The notes: generated by a model from the letters alone, not told the origin. Shown: positions 43,253 through 52,035, numbered from the stretch's first letter. The stretch is DNA of 64,000 nucleotides from Thermanaeromonas toyohensis ToBE (GCF_900176005.1 NZ_LT838272.1:1383587-1447586); one strand, 5' to 3'. Program-made: numbers and translations.

Positions 43253-44530
43253 GTGCCGAGAATTAGAAACAAAGCAGATAAAGTTATCGTCGACTACTGC
43301 CGCCCTTCCGGGGGTGAAAGGCGGTCATTTGCCCTCTGTCTTACACACCTGAACGGGTATGAAGCCGCTTTTACACTCGTCGCGGAAAGGCGGCCTTCAG
43401 GCGCCTGGAAGCCGCTCCGGGCGGCAGTTGACGTTGATGAAACGGATGCGGACCCGGACGAGGTCGCGCGGGACCTGGCAGACCTGCGGTGGTACATATT
43501 CCCTGCCAGGGAGCGCGGGCGCGTCCTGCCCCCGGTTATCGCCGTGTGGGAAGAAGGGGATTTGGTGGTGGCGGCGTGCCTGTCGGACAGGTACGGCGGG
43601 AAGCGGCTGCCTTACGCGGAGCAGGAGCGGTGGTCCGGGAGCGACGCTGAAGGAGAAGCTCCAGACCCCGGGAGGTTCCTGTGCTGGTGGCCGGACCCAG
43701 AGGCATGGGACGCTTCGAAAGAAGCGGCTGAACACCTCAAGCTGGTGCCCGTAAAAGAAATAGCGGTAAACTTCTTCCCGTTCGGCGAGTGGTTCAAGCG
43801 CGCGGACGTGATCCGGGAAATGGAGGAGTACCGGACAGAACTGGAGGAGGCAGAAGACGACCCGGAATTGCTCGCTGAAGTGCTGGCAGACATAAGAGCG
43901 GAAGAGTACGCGCGGTACCTTCGCCGGGTGCGTACCATGCTGCTTTACTGTCGGGAAAGGAATATCTCTGCAAAGGTAGTCGTTGGCGACGTCCGGCGGG
44001 CGGAGGCGTTTTTTAAGGAAAAAGGGCTTGACGCGCTGGAGCCCCCAGCCTGGGCAGCCGCTTCTGCCGTATTTGAGCCGATGCCCGATTTTCTGATCGA
44101 GGAGTTGGGCTTCTGCGGCCCGCTGGGCGTGGCGGCCTCGGGGCAGAAGCTCAAGGCCGCGCTGTCCCTCATCAGCCACCTGCCGGGCGTGGCCCCCGCG
44201 CCGGATGCGGTCGGCGCGGTCGTGCACGCAGGTACCAGGCACGTTGCCAGCCTTGTAGCCTGGGTCAACCCTTTAGGCGGGTGGGAGGCCGTTGAGGGGG
44301 CCGTGGACGCGCTCGTCGAAGAGCTCTCCCGGCGGGGCGTAAAAGAGATGACGATGATAGACGGGCTTCTCCCGTTTGAGGCGTGCCCCTGCTGTGGGAG
44401 GCTAAGCCTGCGCGTGCCTGACGACTGGTTGAGGCCGGAACCGGTCAGGGCGAAAAAAGTCGGGCGCAACGAGCCGTGCCCGTGCGGGAGCGGGCTGAAG
44501 TACAAAAAGTGTTGCGGAAGGTCTTTTTGA
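43253..44530 (+). CDS. Unknown family (CWWPDPE paralog 2) with SEC-C motif
   Basis: 425 aa from GTG 43253 (AAGGGAGG); an earlier ATG overlapping thyX has no site. It shares with the 21537 protein the segments [56 protein letters not shown] and AWVNPLGG. The C-terminus adds [15 protein letters not shown] and a SEC-C zinc motif ([19 protein letters not shown]). SEC-C motifs bind zinc and often mediate ribosome or protein contacts. The family and role are unknown; it is one of three members in the window. Confidence 0.65.
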   Translation: MPRIRNKADKVIVDYCRPSGGERRSFALCLTHLNGYEAAFTLVAERRPSGAWKPLRAAVDVDETDADPDEVARDLADLRWYIFPARERGRVLPPVIAVWEEGDLVVAACLSDRYGGKRLPYAEQERWSGSDAEGEAPDPGRFLCWWPDPEAWDASKEAAEHLKLVPVKEIAVNFFPFGEWFKRADVIREMEEYRTELEEAEDDPELLAEVLADIRAEEYARYLRRVRTMLLYCRERNISAKVVVGDVRRAEAFFKEKGLDALEPPAWAAASAVFEPMPDFLIEELGFCGPLGVAASGQKLKAALSLISHLPGVAPAPDAVGAVVHAGTRHVASLVAWVNPLGGWEAVEGAVDALVEELSRRGVKEMTMIDGLLPFEACPCCGRLSLRVPDDWLRPEPVRAKKVGRNEPCPCGSGLKYKKCCGRSF

Positions 44531-44560
44531 GGATTTTGACTGGAACAGGAGCGAACGTAA

Positions 44561-44761
44561 ATGGCCGGTGTCGGCTGGGTGCTAATATTGCTGTCGCTGT
44601 TTGCGTGGGTCTTCATCGGCAGGGGAGACAGCCCCGTCTTTGTTGCCCTTACCTGGCATGCCGCGGTACTTGGGGGGTTCCTGGTTGGAAGGGGCTGGCG
44701 GGAACGGCGGCTGTCTCGACAGAAGCAGAAGTGTGTAGGGTCGGAAATGTTGGGAGAATGA
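44561..44761 (+). CDS. Small membrane protein
   Basis: 66 aa from ATG 44561 (CAGGAG upstream). Two hydrophobic segments (GVGWVLILLSLFAWVFIG and FVALTWHAAVLGGFLVG) joined by a short GRGDSP loop, then a basic cytoplasmic tail. No family recognised. Confidence 0.55.
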   Translation: MAGVGWVLILLSLFAWVFIGRGDSPVFVALTWHAAVLGGFLVGRGWRERRLSRQKQKCVGSEMLGE

Positions 44762-44910
44762 TAGTTGCCCTGGGTTTCGTCTTATGGAATGGAGTGGCGT
44801 TGGCTTCTATAGTCCGTTTTCTTAATTTGTTTTAATGAAGAAGTGAGGCGGGTGTATTACAATGAAACCAGTAAAGATTTAAGGAGCCACAACGGAAGGA
44901 GGTGTATAAT

Positions 44911-45594
44911 TTGCGCAGGAGCAGGAAAGTTTTAGCCATAATGGTGGTGTTTGCTCTTTTGGTGCTGGTCGGGGCGGGCACAGCGGCAGCCGCTACCGGT
45001 ATTGGCTCGGTTGCAAAGGGTTCCCTGTACCAGACTTTTATTTCTCAGTTGGCGGCCAACCTGGGTATTGACCAGGCTAAGGTTGAGCAGGCGTTAAAGC
45101 AGGCTGCCGTAGAAACAGTGGATGAAGCTGTCAAGCAGGGGATCATCCCGCAAGACAGGGCGTCTAAACTGAAGGAGGCCATAGAAAGCGGTAAGCTGCC
45201 GCCATTCGGCTGCATGGTGGGCAGGGGCGGTTTCGGGCCCGGTAAGGGCGCGGGTCCCCTGCATGATGAGCTGGCTTCCGTTCTCGGCATGACCGCCGAA
45301 GAGCTCCATAACGCCATACGGAGCGGCAAGACGCTGGAAGAGATCGCCGCTTCCAAGGGCTTTACTCTGGACCAGGTCAAGGAGCAGCTCATCGCGAAGG
45401 TGAAGGCAGTACTGGACGAAAAGGTGGCCCAGGGGCAGCTTACCGGCGACCAAGCCCAGCAGATCCTTTTCCGCCTCCAGCAGGTCGACCTGAGCAAGAT
45501 AGGCAGGTTTGTGACGAAGCAGTTTGGGCCGAAGGCTGGCGGGATGGGGAAGAGTTGGGGACGCGCTTGGCCCCCGCAGCAGCAAGGCCAGTAA
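44911..45594 (+). CDS. Secreted helical protein with signal peptide
   Basis: 227 aa from TTG 44911, 8 bases after GGAGG. A clear signal peptide (RRSRKVLAIMVVFALLVLVG with AAA cleavage region), then a mostly helical, Lys/Gln/Ala-rich body with two repeats of the type DQAKVEQALKQAAVETVDEA / DQVKEQLIAKVKAVLDEKVA, a Gly-rich middle (GRGGFGPGKGAGP) and a Gln-rich end. This resembles the DUF2680/YckD-like secreted proteins of Firmicutes. It is followed by its own terminator. Confidence 0.65.
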   Translation: MRRSRKVLAIMVVFALLVLVGAGTAAAATGIGSVAKGSLYQTFISQLAANLGIDQAKVEQALKQAAVETVDEAVKQGIIPQDRASKLKEAIESGKLPPFGCMVGRGGFGPGKGAGPLHDELASVLGMTAEELHNAIRSGKTLEEIAASKGFTLDQVKEQLIAKVKAVLDEKVAQGQLTGDQAQQILFRLQQVDLSKIGRFVTKQFGPKAGGMGKSWGRAWPPQQQGQ

Positions 45595-45610
45595 GCAAGC
45601 AGGCGCTATA

Positions 45611-45652
45611 CCGCACGCCGGAAGATGGCCGGTGTGCGGTTTTTGTTTTTTT
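45611..45652 (+). terminator. Rho-independent terminator
   Basis: CCGCACGCCGG/CCGGTGTGCGG stem with a short loop followed by TTTTTGTTTTTTT. Confidence 0.85.
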
Positions 45653-45873
45653 GAAGTGGAGGGGTGCTTCTTCACCTGGAACAGGCGTGAATTTGCGGAA
45701 GCAACCTGTTACTAGCAGATAGTGCAGGGATGAGGGTTTGGGGGTCAGTGCTTGTGGGGTGGAATATTTTGTGGCAAAATATAGGCATCAAAGTTTGAGA
45801 GGGATGAGGAACCCTTTACCCACCCTTGGTGCAGTTGCCAGTCTGAAAAAATATGCTGGATTGAGAGATCAGA

Positions 45874-46181
45874 ATGATCATTACGACTGCTCCTAGCATA
45901 GAAGAAAAACCTGTTCGTGAATACCCGGGAATTGTGAGCGGAGAAACCATTATGGGAACCAACATTTTCTAGGACATTCTTGCGGGTATCAGGGATATTA
46001 TTGGTGGTCGGTCGCGTGCCTATGAGAAAAAACTTTCCGAGGCCCGTCAGATAGCCCTTAGGGAAATGATAGGCAAAGCTATGCGGCGAGGGGCAAATGT
46101 CGTAATAGACGTAAAAATTGATTACGAAGTTATACAGGTCTGCTGATGGTAACCGCAACCGGTACGGCAGTTAAAGTCTGA
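45874..46181 (+). pseudogene. YbjQ/UPF0145 protein, TAG and frameshift
   Basis: From ATG 45874 the frame reads MIITTAPSIEEKPVREYPGI then GETIMGTNIF, TAG, then DILAGIRDIIGGRSRAYEKK and GANVVIDVKIDYEVIQ. It shifts near 46143 to LLMVTATGTAVKV and TGA. This is the whole UPF0145 (YbjQ) fold of about 102 residues with one amber and one indel. The amber replaces a residue that is normally Lys or Arg. Confidence 0.8.
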
Positions 46182-46280
46182 TTCGAGACGGGCCAATGCT
46201 TCGAGTTCGTTTCCTGGTTGAGATTGTTCCCGAAAGGGATATTTGTTTCCTCGGCTACTTAGGCAGATTGGAGGGATTTT

Positions 46281-46565
46281 GTGGAAGAGGTGCAGAAAGT
46301 GTATTCATCCCTGGTTGAGGCAGTGATCAATGCTCAAACCCGAAATTTTCTGGCCGAAGACAGGCTGGCAAACTTTATCAAGCGGCAAGAGTTCCCGGAG
46401 GAGTATATAGTGCAAATTTTTAACTTCTTCACTGATGTGCCCGTGCCAGCAGTAGTTAAGTTCCTGTCAAGACATGGAATAAGCGTAAAGGAATTGGAAA
46501 GCTACTACAGGGAGTACGTACAAGATATATATCCCAACCCGGAACTGGAGCAGCTCTTTTTGTAA
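46281..46565 (+). CDS. Hypothetical helical protein
   Basis: 94 aa from GTG 46281 with TTGGAGGG upstream. Helical, acidic, no recognised domain (EEVQKVYSSLVEAVINAQTR; SRHGISVKELESYYREYVQD). Its stop overlaps the ATG of the next small frame by one base, indicating coupling. Confidence 0.55.
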   Translation: MEEVQKVYSSLVEAVINAQTRNFLAEDRLANFIKRQEFPEEYIVQIFNFFTDVPVPAVVKFLSRHGISVKELESYYREYVQDIYPNPELEQLFL

Positions 46566-46714
46566 TGGATACTAGAAATTTGCTGGATTTTTTTTCTGGC
46601 GACCAATGGGAGATATTTAATAGGCGGAGGATTTTTGCTGTAGAAAGCAACACTTTGGCAGTAAGAAGCTACTGGCGTTTTAGCTCCGCCACGGGTTGGA
46701 CGGCGCTTTGTTGA
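46565..46714 (+). CDS. Small hypothetical protein
   Basis: 49 aa, ATG 46565 sharing its first base with the preceding stop. Reads MDTRNLLDFFSGDQWEIFNR then RRIFAVESNTLAVRSYWRF. No family recognised. The coupling supports translation. Confidence 0.4.
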   Translation: MDTRNLLDFFSGDQWEIFNRRRIFAVESNTLAVRSYWRFSSATGWTALC

Positions 46715-46831
46715 GAAATAGCTTCACAGATGCGGAGCCCCAAAAACTTTCGAATGCGGAGGCGACCGGCCTCTGCCGCGATACGAGTAGAAAAATGTCA
46801 ACGATATCAACTGGAAGGCAGGTTCGCCGGG

Positions 46832-47320
46832 ATGCTTACTGTTCAAGACTTGTTCAACAGGGTTTCCTGGAGCGATGTGGCAACACAGCTGGTTAAACTC
46901 TACCCTGACCAGGAAGAAAACCTGCCGGGGTACGAGAAGGTATTCCAGCAAGTCCGCTCCTGCGTGCCACTCCCGAACGACGACGGCACGGTGGTTCACG
47001 TTGAGCTTAGAGAAGAAGATGATGGGGAGCGCTGGTACGACGTTTACGGGCGCAAGCCCAGGGACGACCAGGGCTATGCGCTTGAACTGTGCCTGTTCAG
47101 AGAGTGGGCGGGTTTCTATGTGGACCCCGAGCTAATAGAGCGGATGCCCCTTCCGGAAATAGCTGCCCACGTGCTGTGGGAGATGACGTTCTGCGGCTAT
47201 TCGGAGGAAGAGATCCTGGCCCACAGGCGGGAAATAGAAGAAAGGATGCGAGAGTATCAGGAGCACCCGGAGCGGGCGGTGCCGTTGAGTGAAGTTCTGG
47301 GAACGCTGGGGCAGGAATGA
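46832..47320 (+). CDS. DUF6557-like hypothetical protein
   Basis: 162 aa from ATG 46832. The earlier in-frame start gives an implausible Arg-rich lead. MLTVQDLFNRVSWSDVATQL, then VALPNDDGT-type segment (VPLPNDDGTVVHVELREEDD), ERWYDVYGRKPRDDQGYALE and HVLWEMTFCGYSEEEILAHR resemble DUF6557, a small family of unknown role in Firmicutes and their plasmids. Confidence 0.6.
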   Translation: MLTVQDLFNRVSWSDVATQLVKLYPDQEENLPGYEKVFQQVRSCVPLPNDDGTVVHVELREEDDGERWYDVYGRKPRDDQGYALELCLFREWAGFYVDPELIERMPLPEIAAHVLWEMTFCGYSEEEILAHRREIEERMREYQEHPERAVPLSEVLGTLGQE

Positions 47321-47368
47321 ATTATCACGTGTTTCTCTACTGCGGACACGAAAGGGGAGGTTTAAAGC

Positions 47369-47836
47369 ATGAAGCTTGCCGAAGCCTTGCTGGAAAGGAA
47401 ACGCATCAAAGAAGAGATCGCGGCCCTGCGCGAGCGTGCTGAGCGCGACTCCCGGGTTCAGGAGGGCGACAGGCCGGCCGAAGATCCGGAGGTGTTGATG
47501 GGCAAGATTTTGGAACTGGTCGAGAGACTACAGCGGCTCACGGTTGCAATCAACAAAACCAACATGGCTGTAAAGTTGCCGGACGGCCGGACGCTGATGG
47601 AGGCCATCGCCGAACGGGATATGCTGAAACTTCTACATGAGGCGGCCAAAGAGGTGGCCGACGCGGCGGTCGGCGCGCGCGAATGGCGGGTGACCCGTTC
47701 GGAAATTAAGTTCGTGCCGACGGTGGACGTTGCGGCGTGGCGCCGCCGTGCCGACGAGTATGCCAAGAAGTACCGCGAGCTTGACGCCGCCATCCAGGCG
47801 GCCAACTGGGCGAACGACTTGGTGGAAGAGGTTTAG
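47369..47836 (+). CDS. DIP1984/septicolysin family protein
   Basis: 155 aa from ATG 47369 (GGGGAGG). MKLAEALLERKRIKEEIAAL, RLQRLTVAINKTNMAVKLPD and DVAAWRRRADEYAKKYRELD are the conserved blocks of the DIP1984 (septicolysin-like) family: an all-helical coiled coil of unknown role. Length and ends are normal. Confidence 0.85.
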   Translation: MKLAEALLERKRIKEEIAALRERAERDSRVQEGDRPAEDPEVLMGKILELVERLQRLTVAINKTNMAVKLPDGRTLMEAIAERDMLKLLHEAAKEVADAAVGAREWRVTRSEIKFVPTVDVAAWRRRADEYAKKYRELDAAIQAANWANDLVEEV

Positions 47837-47847
47837 CGTGCTCACTA

Positions 47848-48032
47848 AGGCGTAGCCGGGGGTGCCGCTGAGGGCGTCCCCTTGGCCGAGGGGTCAGATC
47901 GGCCGTTCTTACGTTGGGCAGCGGAGGCCCGACTCCGACACGGTGAAGGGGTACCGTGTACAGGGTACGCGCGTACCGTGCATTGCTTAAAGAGTACTAC
48001 CTGGCGCTGGCGGCCTTCCGGTGAGGGCGGGA
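47848..48032 (+). repeat. Dispersed repeat, copy 1 (about 170 bp)
   Basis: Shares about 85-90 percent identity by eye with 48813-49013: GGCGTAGCCGGGGGTGCCGC, GTCCCCTTGGCCGAGGGGTC, TCGGCCGTTCTTACG and the palindrome GGTACGCGCGTACC followed by ATTGCTTAAAG-like sequence. No frame is shared without breaks. It may be an RNA-coding or binding-site repeat. Confidence 0.75.
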
Positions 48033-48120
48033 TAGGGGTATATTCATAGTGTTTGTAACCACGATTGCTATGTACTGCTAGAGAAGGAAATTGATTATGC
48101 GAATTTAGTGGTGGGTGCAG

Positions 48121-48747
48121 ATGATTACCTTAGAAATCTTGAGCTTTCTGCGAAAGACGAGAATATATCCCGTTTCCCCCGAGGTCCTCGCCTATGAGCT
48201 CGGCGAGGGCCTGTCATCAGTGAAACGCGCACTACGTCGTCTGGCGGTAGCAGGCATAATACCGGAGCTATACCGGGGTTTATACTGGAACCCGTTTGTG
48301 GAGCCGGCAAACAATTTATGCCTTCACCAGGTTATCGCCCCAGCTTCATATGTGTCTATGCTGACCGGGATGTGGTGGCACGGGATAATAGAACAGCGTC
48401 CTTTTGTGGTGACTTGTGTGACATGGAGCGGCAGGGGTTTTTCCTGTGAAAATGAATTTGGGCGGTATGAGTTCGTGCGTTTGCCCAAGAAGTTTATTTT
48501 TGGCTTCCATGATGTGCCGGAACACCTGTTTGCTGTTGGAGACCCCGAAAAAGTTCTGCTTGACTATTTTTATGTTGCACTGCATGTAAAAAAGCGGAAG
48601 CCGCGGCTTGTGGAGTTAAATCTTGAAGACCTCGACGTGCAGAAGCTAAAGGAGTACGCAAAGATAATGGGGCTTACTTGGTTTTTGGAGGAGACGGGCT
48701 TGGCTAATCCTGATAGGTGGTCAGAATTTGCGCCGCGCGGCTGTTGA
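48121..48747 (+). CDS. Orphan AbiEi-like regulator
   Basis: 208 aa from ATG 48121. Winged-helix start (TRIYPVSPEVLAYELGEGLS then SVKRALRRLAVAGI) and AbiEi-type body (GRYEFVRLPKKFIFGFHDVP; AVGDPEKVLLDYFYVALHVK). It has the same overall layout as the antitoxin at 36574, but no nucleotidyltransferase toxin is next to it. It is bracketed by the two copies of the dispersed repeat. Confidence 0.75.
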   Translation: MITLEILSFLRKTRIYPVSPEVLAYELGEGLSSVKRALRRLAVAGIIPELYRGLYWNPFVEPANNLCLHQVIAPASYVSMLTGMWWHGIIEQRPFVVTCVTWSGRGFSCENEFGRYEFVRLPKKFIFGFHDVPEHLFAVGDPEKVLLDYFYVALHVKKRKPRLVELNLEDLDVQKLKEYAKIMGLTWFLEETGLANPDRWSEFAPRGC

Positions 48748-48812
48748 AGAGGTTTTTAGCGTCTTGCGTTAGCGGTTCCAGGAAAGGATAAGTCTTGCTG
48801 CAGTTTGTAATT

Positions 48813-49013
48813 TAAGGCGTAGCCGGAGGTGCCGCTGAGGGCGTCCCCTTGGCCGAGGGGTCAGATCGGCCGTTCTTACGTCGGGCAGAGGGGCCTGAAC
48901 CCCGACACGGTGAAGGGGTACCGCGTAGAGGGTACGCGCGTACCGGGTATTGTTCAAAGGGTACTACCAGGCGCTGGCGGTCTTCCGGCGAGGGCGGGAG
49001 AGCGGGTATGAAA
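48813..49013 (+). repeat. Dispersed repeat, copy 2
   Basis: Second copy of the 47848 repeat, again with the GTACGCGCGTAC palindrome (48931-48942) and the same downstream AAAGGGTACTACCAGGCGCT. The two copies are direct repeats flanking the orphan AbiEi-like gene. Confidence 0.75.
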
Positions 49014-49134
49014 GTATGAAAAGCGGGGCTGTGCCTGCAAAAAAGAAAAACTGGCACGCCCTGCTTTTATGTTTGGCGGTGCTACGGGTTTTCGTCATGA
49101 TGCGCTCAAGAAGAAAGCCACAGGAAGGGGATGA

Positions 49135-49731
49135 GTGCACTTGTCGCCAGCTGGCAGGTATCTCAGACACGCGTGGCAGGCGTTTCTTAAGAACGCGTGG
49201 GTTTTAGTTCTCGTGGTAGCAGCGGAAAAATTGCTGGAGGCAGGGATAAAGAAAGCGGGTTCTTTTCCAATGTTAGCGCTGTTCCTGGCAGCCTATTTTG
49301 TTTTGGAGCCCGGGATAGTCTCCATGTTTTTAGCGGCGGAACGGGGCGAGAAGCTGAACGCCGGAGACGTCCTGGCCGGGTGGCAGTACGGGCTCAAATA
49401 CTTTTTAGCGTCTGCTGCTAATATGGTTGCCGTTGCCCTGGGGTTGGTATGCCTGATCCTGCCCGGTGTGTATGTTTTTTACCGGTTCCGGCTTTTCCCG
49501 TACTTTTTAGTCGACCGCAACTGCGGCATTTTGGGTTCCCTGGGGGAGAGCTGGGCCGCCACCAGCGGACGGGTGCTGCAGATGGTTTCCTTGGACCTGT
49601 TGGGGTTGGTGGTGTACGCGTTGGGGGTGTTGTGTTTAATAGTGGGCATCGTACCTGCGTCCGCAGTATACCGCTTGATGTGGGCGAAGTTTTACGGGGA
49701 AATCACGACAGTCCCGAGAGCCGGACTGTAG
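49135..49731 (+). CDS. Integral membrane protein, DUF975-like
   Basis: 198 aa from GTG 49135 (GGAAGGGG). Four to five hydrophobic segments (AWVLVLVVAAEKLLEAG, MLALFLAAYFVLEPGIVSMF, VAVALGLVCLILPGVYVFYR, LLGLVVYALGVLCLIVGIVP). The motif LPGVYVFYRFRLFPYFLVDR with a following SLGESWAATSGR is typical of the DUF975/YciC-like membrane family. Function unknown. Confidence 0.7.
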   Translation: MHLSPAGRYLRHAWQAFLKNAWVLVLVVAAEKLLEAGIKKAGSFPMLALFLAAYFVLEPGIVSMFLAAERGEKLNAGDVLAGWQYGLKYFLASAANMVAVALGLVCLILPGVYVFYRFRLFPYFLVDRNCGILGSLGESWAATSGRVLQMVSLDLLGLVVYALGVLCLIVGIVPASAVYRLMWAKFYGEITTVPRAGL

Positions 49732-49767
49732 GTTCAGCTGAATATAACCCTAGTACGGGATTGGTCG

Positions 49768-50580
49768 GTGCGTTACGTTCTTCCGGATAACGAAAGAATG
49801 GGAAGCAAGCCGGCTGTCCGGTGCCTGGCCCGGTTGGGAAAAAACGGTTGCTGTGCTGCCGGGAGGGTGGGGAGAAACGTGGCTGCAGTATTTTCCAACA
49901 CCAGACATATAGAAACGTTTCCGGACTGCTTGCAAAACAGCATCTACCAATATGATTACCCCAACAGGTGTGATGGCAGGGATCTTCTGAGAGCCATTCG
50001 CGACGCCTCCGTACCCTGCGCCTTCTTCGATCCGCAGTACCGGGGTGTTCTCGACAGGCTCGCTTACGGGAACGAAGGGAGGAGCCGTTGCGCCAGACGA
50101 TCCTTCCTCCCCCAGATGAGCGAGGAAACTATCAAGGAATTCATATCCGAAATAGCGCGGGTGCTGATTCCCAGCGGCCACCTGTTCCTTTGGGTGGACA
50201 AATTCCACCTGTGCGAAGGTGTCTCGGGCTGGCTCCCCCAGTCTTTGCAGGTCGTGGACATGATAGTGTGGAATAAACTGAAGATGGGGATGGGTTACCG
50301 GACGCGCCGACAGTGCGAGTACCTGCTTGTAATTCAAAAACGGCCTATCCGCGCCAAGGGAGTGTGGGCTGTCCACGACATCCCGGACGTGTGGGAGGAG
50401 AAGGCGGCCGGCCGGCACCCCCATGCCAAACCGGTCGGCCTGCAGAAGCGGCTGATCGAGGCGGTGACCAACGCCGGAGACGTGGTGGTTGACCCGGCAG
50501 CCGGGGGCTATTCTGTCCTGGAGGCCTGCCGGCTCAGCGGGCGCCGGTTCCTCGGGGGAGACCTGGTTTATGGTGTCTAG
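49768..50580 (+). CDS. DNA amino-methyltransferase (N4-C/N6-A)
   Basis: 270 aa from GTG 49768; the first 50 residues are weak and the true start may lie further in. Motif IV FFDPQYRGVLD (DPPY variant with Gln) near residue 89 and motif I DVVVDPAAGGYSVLEACRLS near 237 in the beta-class order. The order and the target region FLPQMSEETIKEFISEIARV resemble phage-encoded methylases. No restriction enzyme is adjacent. It would protect element DNA or mark it for regulation. Confidence 0.8.
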   Translation: MRYVLPDNERMGSKPAVRCLARLGKNGCCAAGRVGRNVAAVFSNTRHIETFPDCLQNSIYQYDYPNRCDGRDLLRAIRDASVPCAFFDPQYRGVLDRLAYGNEGRSRCARRSFLPQMSEETIKEFISEIARVLIPSGHLFLWVDKFHLCEGVSGWLPQSLQVVDMIVWNKLKMGMGYRTRRQCEYLLVIQKRPIRAKGVWAVHDIPDVWEEKAAGRHPHAKPVGLQKRLIEAVTNAGDVVVDPAAGGYSVLEACRLSGRRFLGGDLVYGV

Positions 50581-50669
50581 TAAGTACGCCTGATGCCAGA
50601 CGGGAAAGAGGGTCGCATTTAAGTTATAGTTTGCAGGATTATTGAGGAAGGTTCTTCTTATAGGTGGTT

Positions 50670-51035
50670 ATGATGCTGATCCGAAGGGGCAAGAGGGCGT
50701 ATCCGGTGCCTGAATGGGTGCAGGTCACGACACCAGTCCAGTTGCTCTACCACCTGAACCGCGGAGAGGTCGTTGCCTGGAGGTTCGAGGGGGGTGAGGC
50801 ATTCCTGCGTTCGGTGCCGTGTGAAGGCTACTGTGTAATCCTGCAGCCGCGCTTTGGCGAAGGAGAAGAGTTTTGCATAGAGGACGCACGGAAAGTAGCG
50901 ACGATGTTCGAGGAACTAAGGAAGCGAGGGGTATCTTTCTGGGTCAGCCCGGGTGCGAAACTGTTTACCCGGGGAATCTCCTGGTGGGAGCGGCTGCTGG
51001 CAAAGCTTTGGCAGCTGTTGTACAGAACTAGCTGA
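50670..51035 (+). CDS. Hypothetical protein
   Basis: 121 aa from ATG 50670. MMLIRRGKRAYPVPEWVQVT, then a beta-rich middle (VVAWRFEGGEAFLRSVPCEG) and a helical C-terminus (ISWWERLLAKLWQLLYRTS) that may be amphipathic and membrane-associated. No family recognised. Followed by a terminator. Confidence 0.5.
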   Translation: MMLIRRGKRAYPVPEWVQVTTPVQLLYHLNRGEVVAWRFEGGEAFLRSVPCEGYCVILQPRFGEGEEFCIEDARKVATMFEELRKRGVSFWVSPGAKLFTRGISWWERLLAKLWQLLYRTS

Positions 51036-51073
51036 AATAGGCCCGACAATCAAAGTTTAGCGGAATAGCATAC

Positions 51074-51102
51074 CATGCACTGCCCCGGCAGTGCATTTTT
51101 TT
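51074..51102 (+). terminator. Rho-independent terminator
   Basis: ATGCACTGCC/GGCAGTGCAT with a CCG loop followed by TTTTTT. Confidence 0.85.
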
Positions 51103-51165
51103 GTCTCCTCTTTAGGAAGGTATAAACGACGAGAAACAGCAAGGAGAAAGGCAGGAAAAACGACC

Positions 51166-51576
51166 ATGGTAGAAATCGCCCCTCTGAAGGGCAAAGCGGC
51201 ACTCCTGACGGACGAATTTGTGGTAGCCAAGGCAGCGAAAATGGCCGGGCTACGGCCGGTAGTCGAAGTCACGGAAGGGAGCGTTGCAGGGATAGAGCCG
51301 GGGCGGCCGGTGTTCTGGCTCTTTATGGGTCCGCCGGAACGCGTGTGGGCCATCGCGGAAAGAGCTGGCGGCAACTGTGACGAAGCAAAGTCAGGGGACG
51401 AGGTTGCCGTGCAGTGTCCTGGAAGGAGTGGTGGCTGTGCCGCAGGGAAATTACAGATTCGCACGCAGGACAGGAGCCCCGATGGAGCAGGCACTCCCCC
51501 CAGAGGGGTGTGCCCTGGTAAGGCTGTTCCTGCGCGACTTGGTCGCCTACGCCCGTGCGGCCGGGGGGCCGGTTGA
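51166..51576 (+). CDS. Hypothetical protein, end uncertain
   Basis: 136 aa from ATG 51166. MVEIAPLKGKAALLTDEFVV ... PGRPVFWLFMGPPERVWAIA looks protein-like, but from about residue 75 on (QCPGRSGGCAAGKLQ ...) composition becomes Gly/Pro/Arg-rich and overlaps the next gene by 140 bases. A frameshift around 51390-51430 joining it to the following frame is possible. Unknown family. Confidence 0.4.
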   Translation: MVEIAPLKGKAALLTDEFVVAKAAKMAGLRPVVEVTEGSVAGIEPGRPVFWLFMGPPERVWAIAERAGGNCDEAKSGDEVAVQCPGRSGGCAAGKLQIRTQDRSPDGAGTPPRGVCPGKAVPARLGRLRPCGRGAG

Positions 51577-51736
51577 TGTTCGAGGATTCATGCACGAATG
51601 GCGGGCACTCAAGACCGCTGCTTTTGGTCGGGGCCGACTAGGGAAGGGCATAAACAATTTGAACGTATCGCTGCGGCAGAAAGAAGAATTGCGGGACGCA
51701 GGTGTTGATATTGGAGATGGGCAGGGCGAAAGATAG
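51437..51736 (+). CDS. Hypothetical protein
   Basis: 99 aa from GTG 51437 with GGAAGGAG upstream. MPQGNYRFARRTGAPMEQAL, then GCALVRLFLRDLVAYARAAG and VRGFMHEWRALKTAAFGRGR. Helical and basic; the spaced RALKTAAFGRG suggests nucleic-acid binding. No family recognised. Confidence 0.5.
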   Translation: MPQGNYRFARRTGAPMEQALPPEGCALVRLFLRDLVAYARAAGGPVDVRGFMHEWRALKTAAFGRGRLGKGINNLNVSLRQKEELRDAGVDIGDGQGER

Positions 51737-51963
51737 ACCTGGTACGTGCTGCCTATATTGTGTCGGCCTTTTGCGCGGAAGGGCCACCAATTCGTCTGGA
51801 AGTACCTGGGGGCGGTAGATACCGGAGAGGCGGACCCAGGGACGCGGGGGAAGACGGCTTTCGTGGTTGCGGGATAGATCCAGACGCGGAGGCGCCAAAA
51901 AGGCAACCCATTGGTGGGCGTGGCAGGTGTTAGTGTTTTAAAAAGCGGCAGGAGTGGGTGGCG

Positions 51964-52035
51964 ATGCTTATCTTTTTTTCTTTCCTTGTAGCCCTGATTA
52001 CTTTTTCAGCGTTCCTGTCGTTTTTGGAAGACTGA
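51964..52035 (+). CDS. Possible 23-residue membrane peptide
   Basis: MLIFFSFLVALITFSAFLSF then LED, preceded by AGGAGTGGGTGGCG. One hydrophobic helix with an acidic end. It overlaps the 3' end of the convergent MBL gene by 38 bases. Peptides of this kind can be type I toxins or nothing at all. Confidence 0.25.
   Translation: MLIFFSFLVALITFSAFLSFLED

Noticed and set aside
7039-46181. Pyrrolysine or other amber recoding as an established fact
   Set aside because: Several clearly intact genes in the window end in TAG, three of the five amber-containing genes also carry frameshifts, the residues replaced differ (Lys, Tyr and others), and none of the tRNAs here has a CTA anticodon. Kept only as a low-interest finding.
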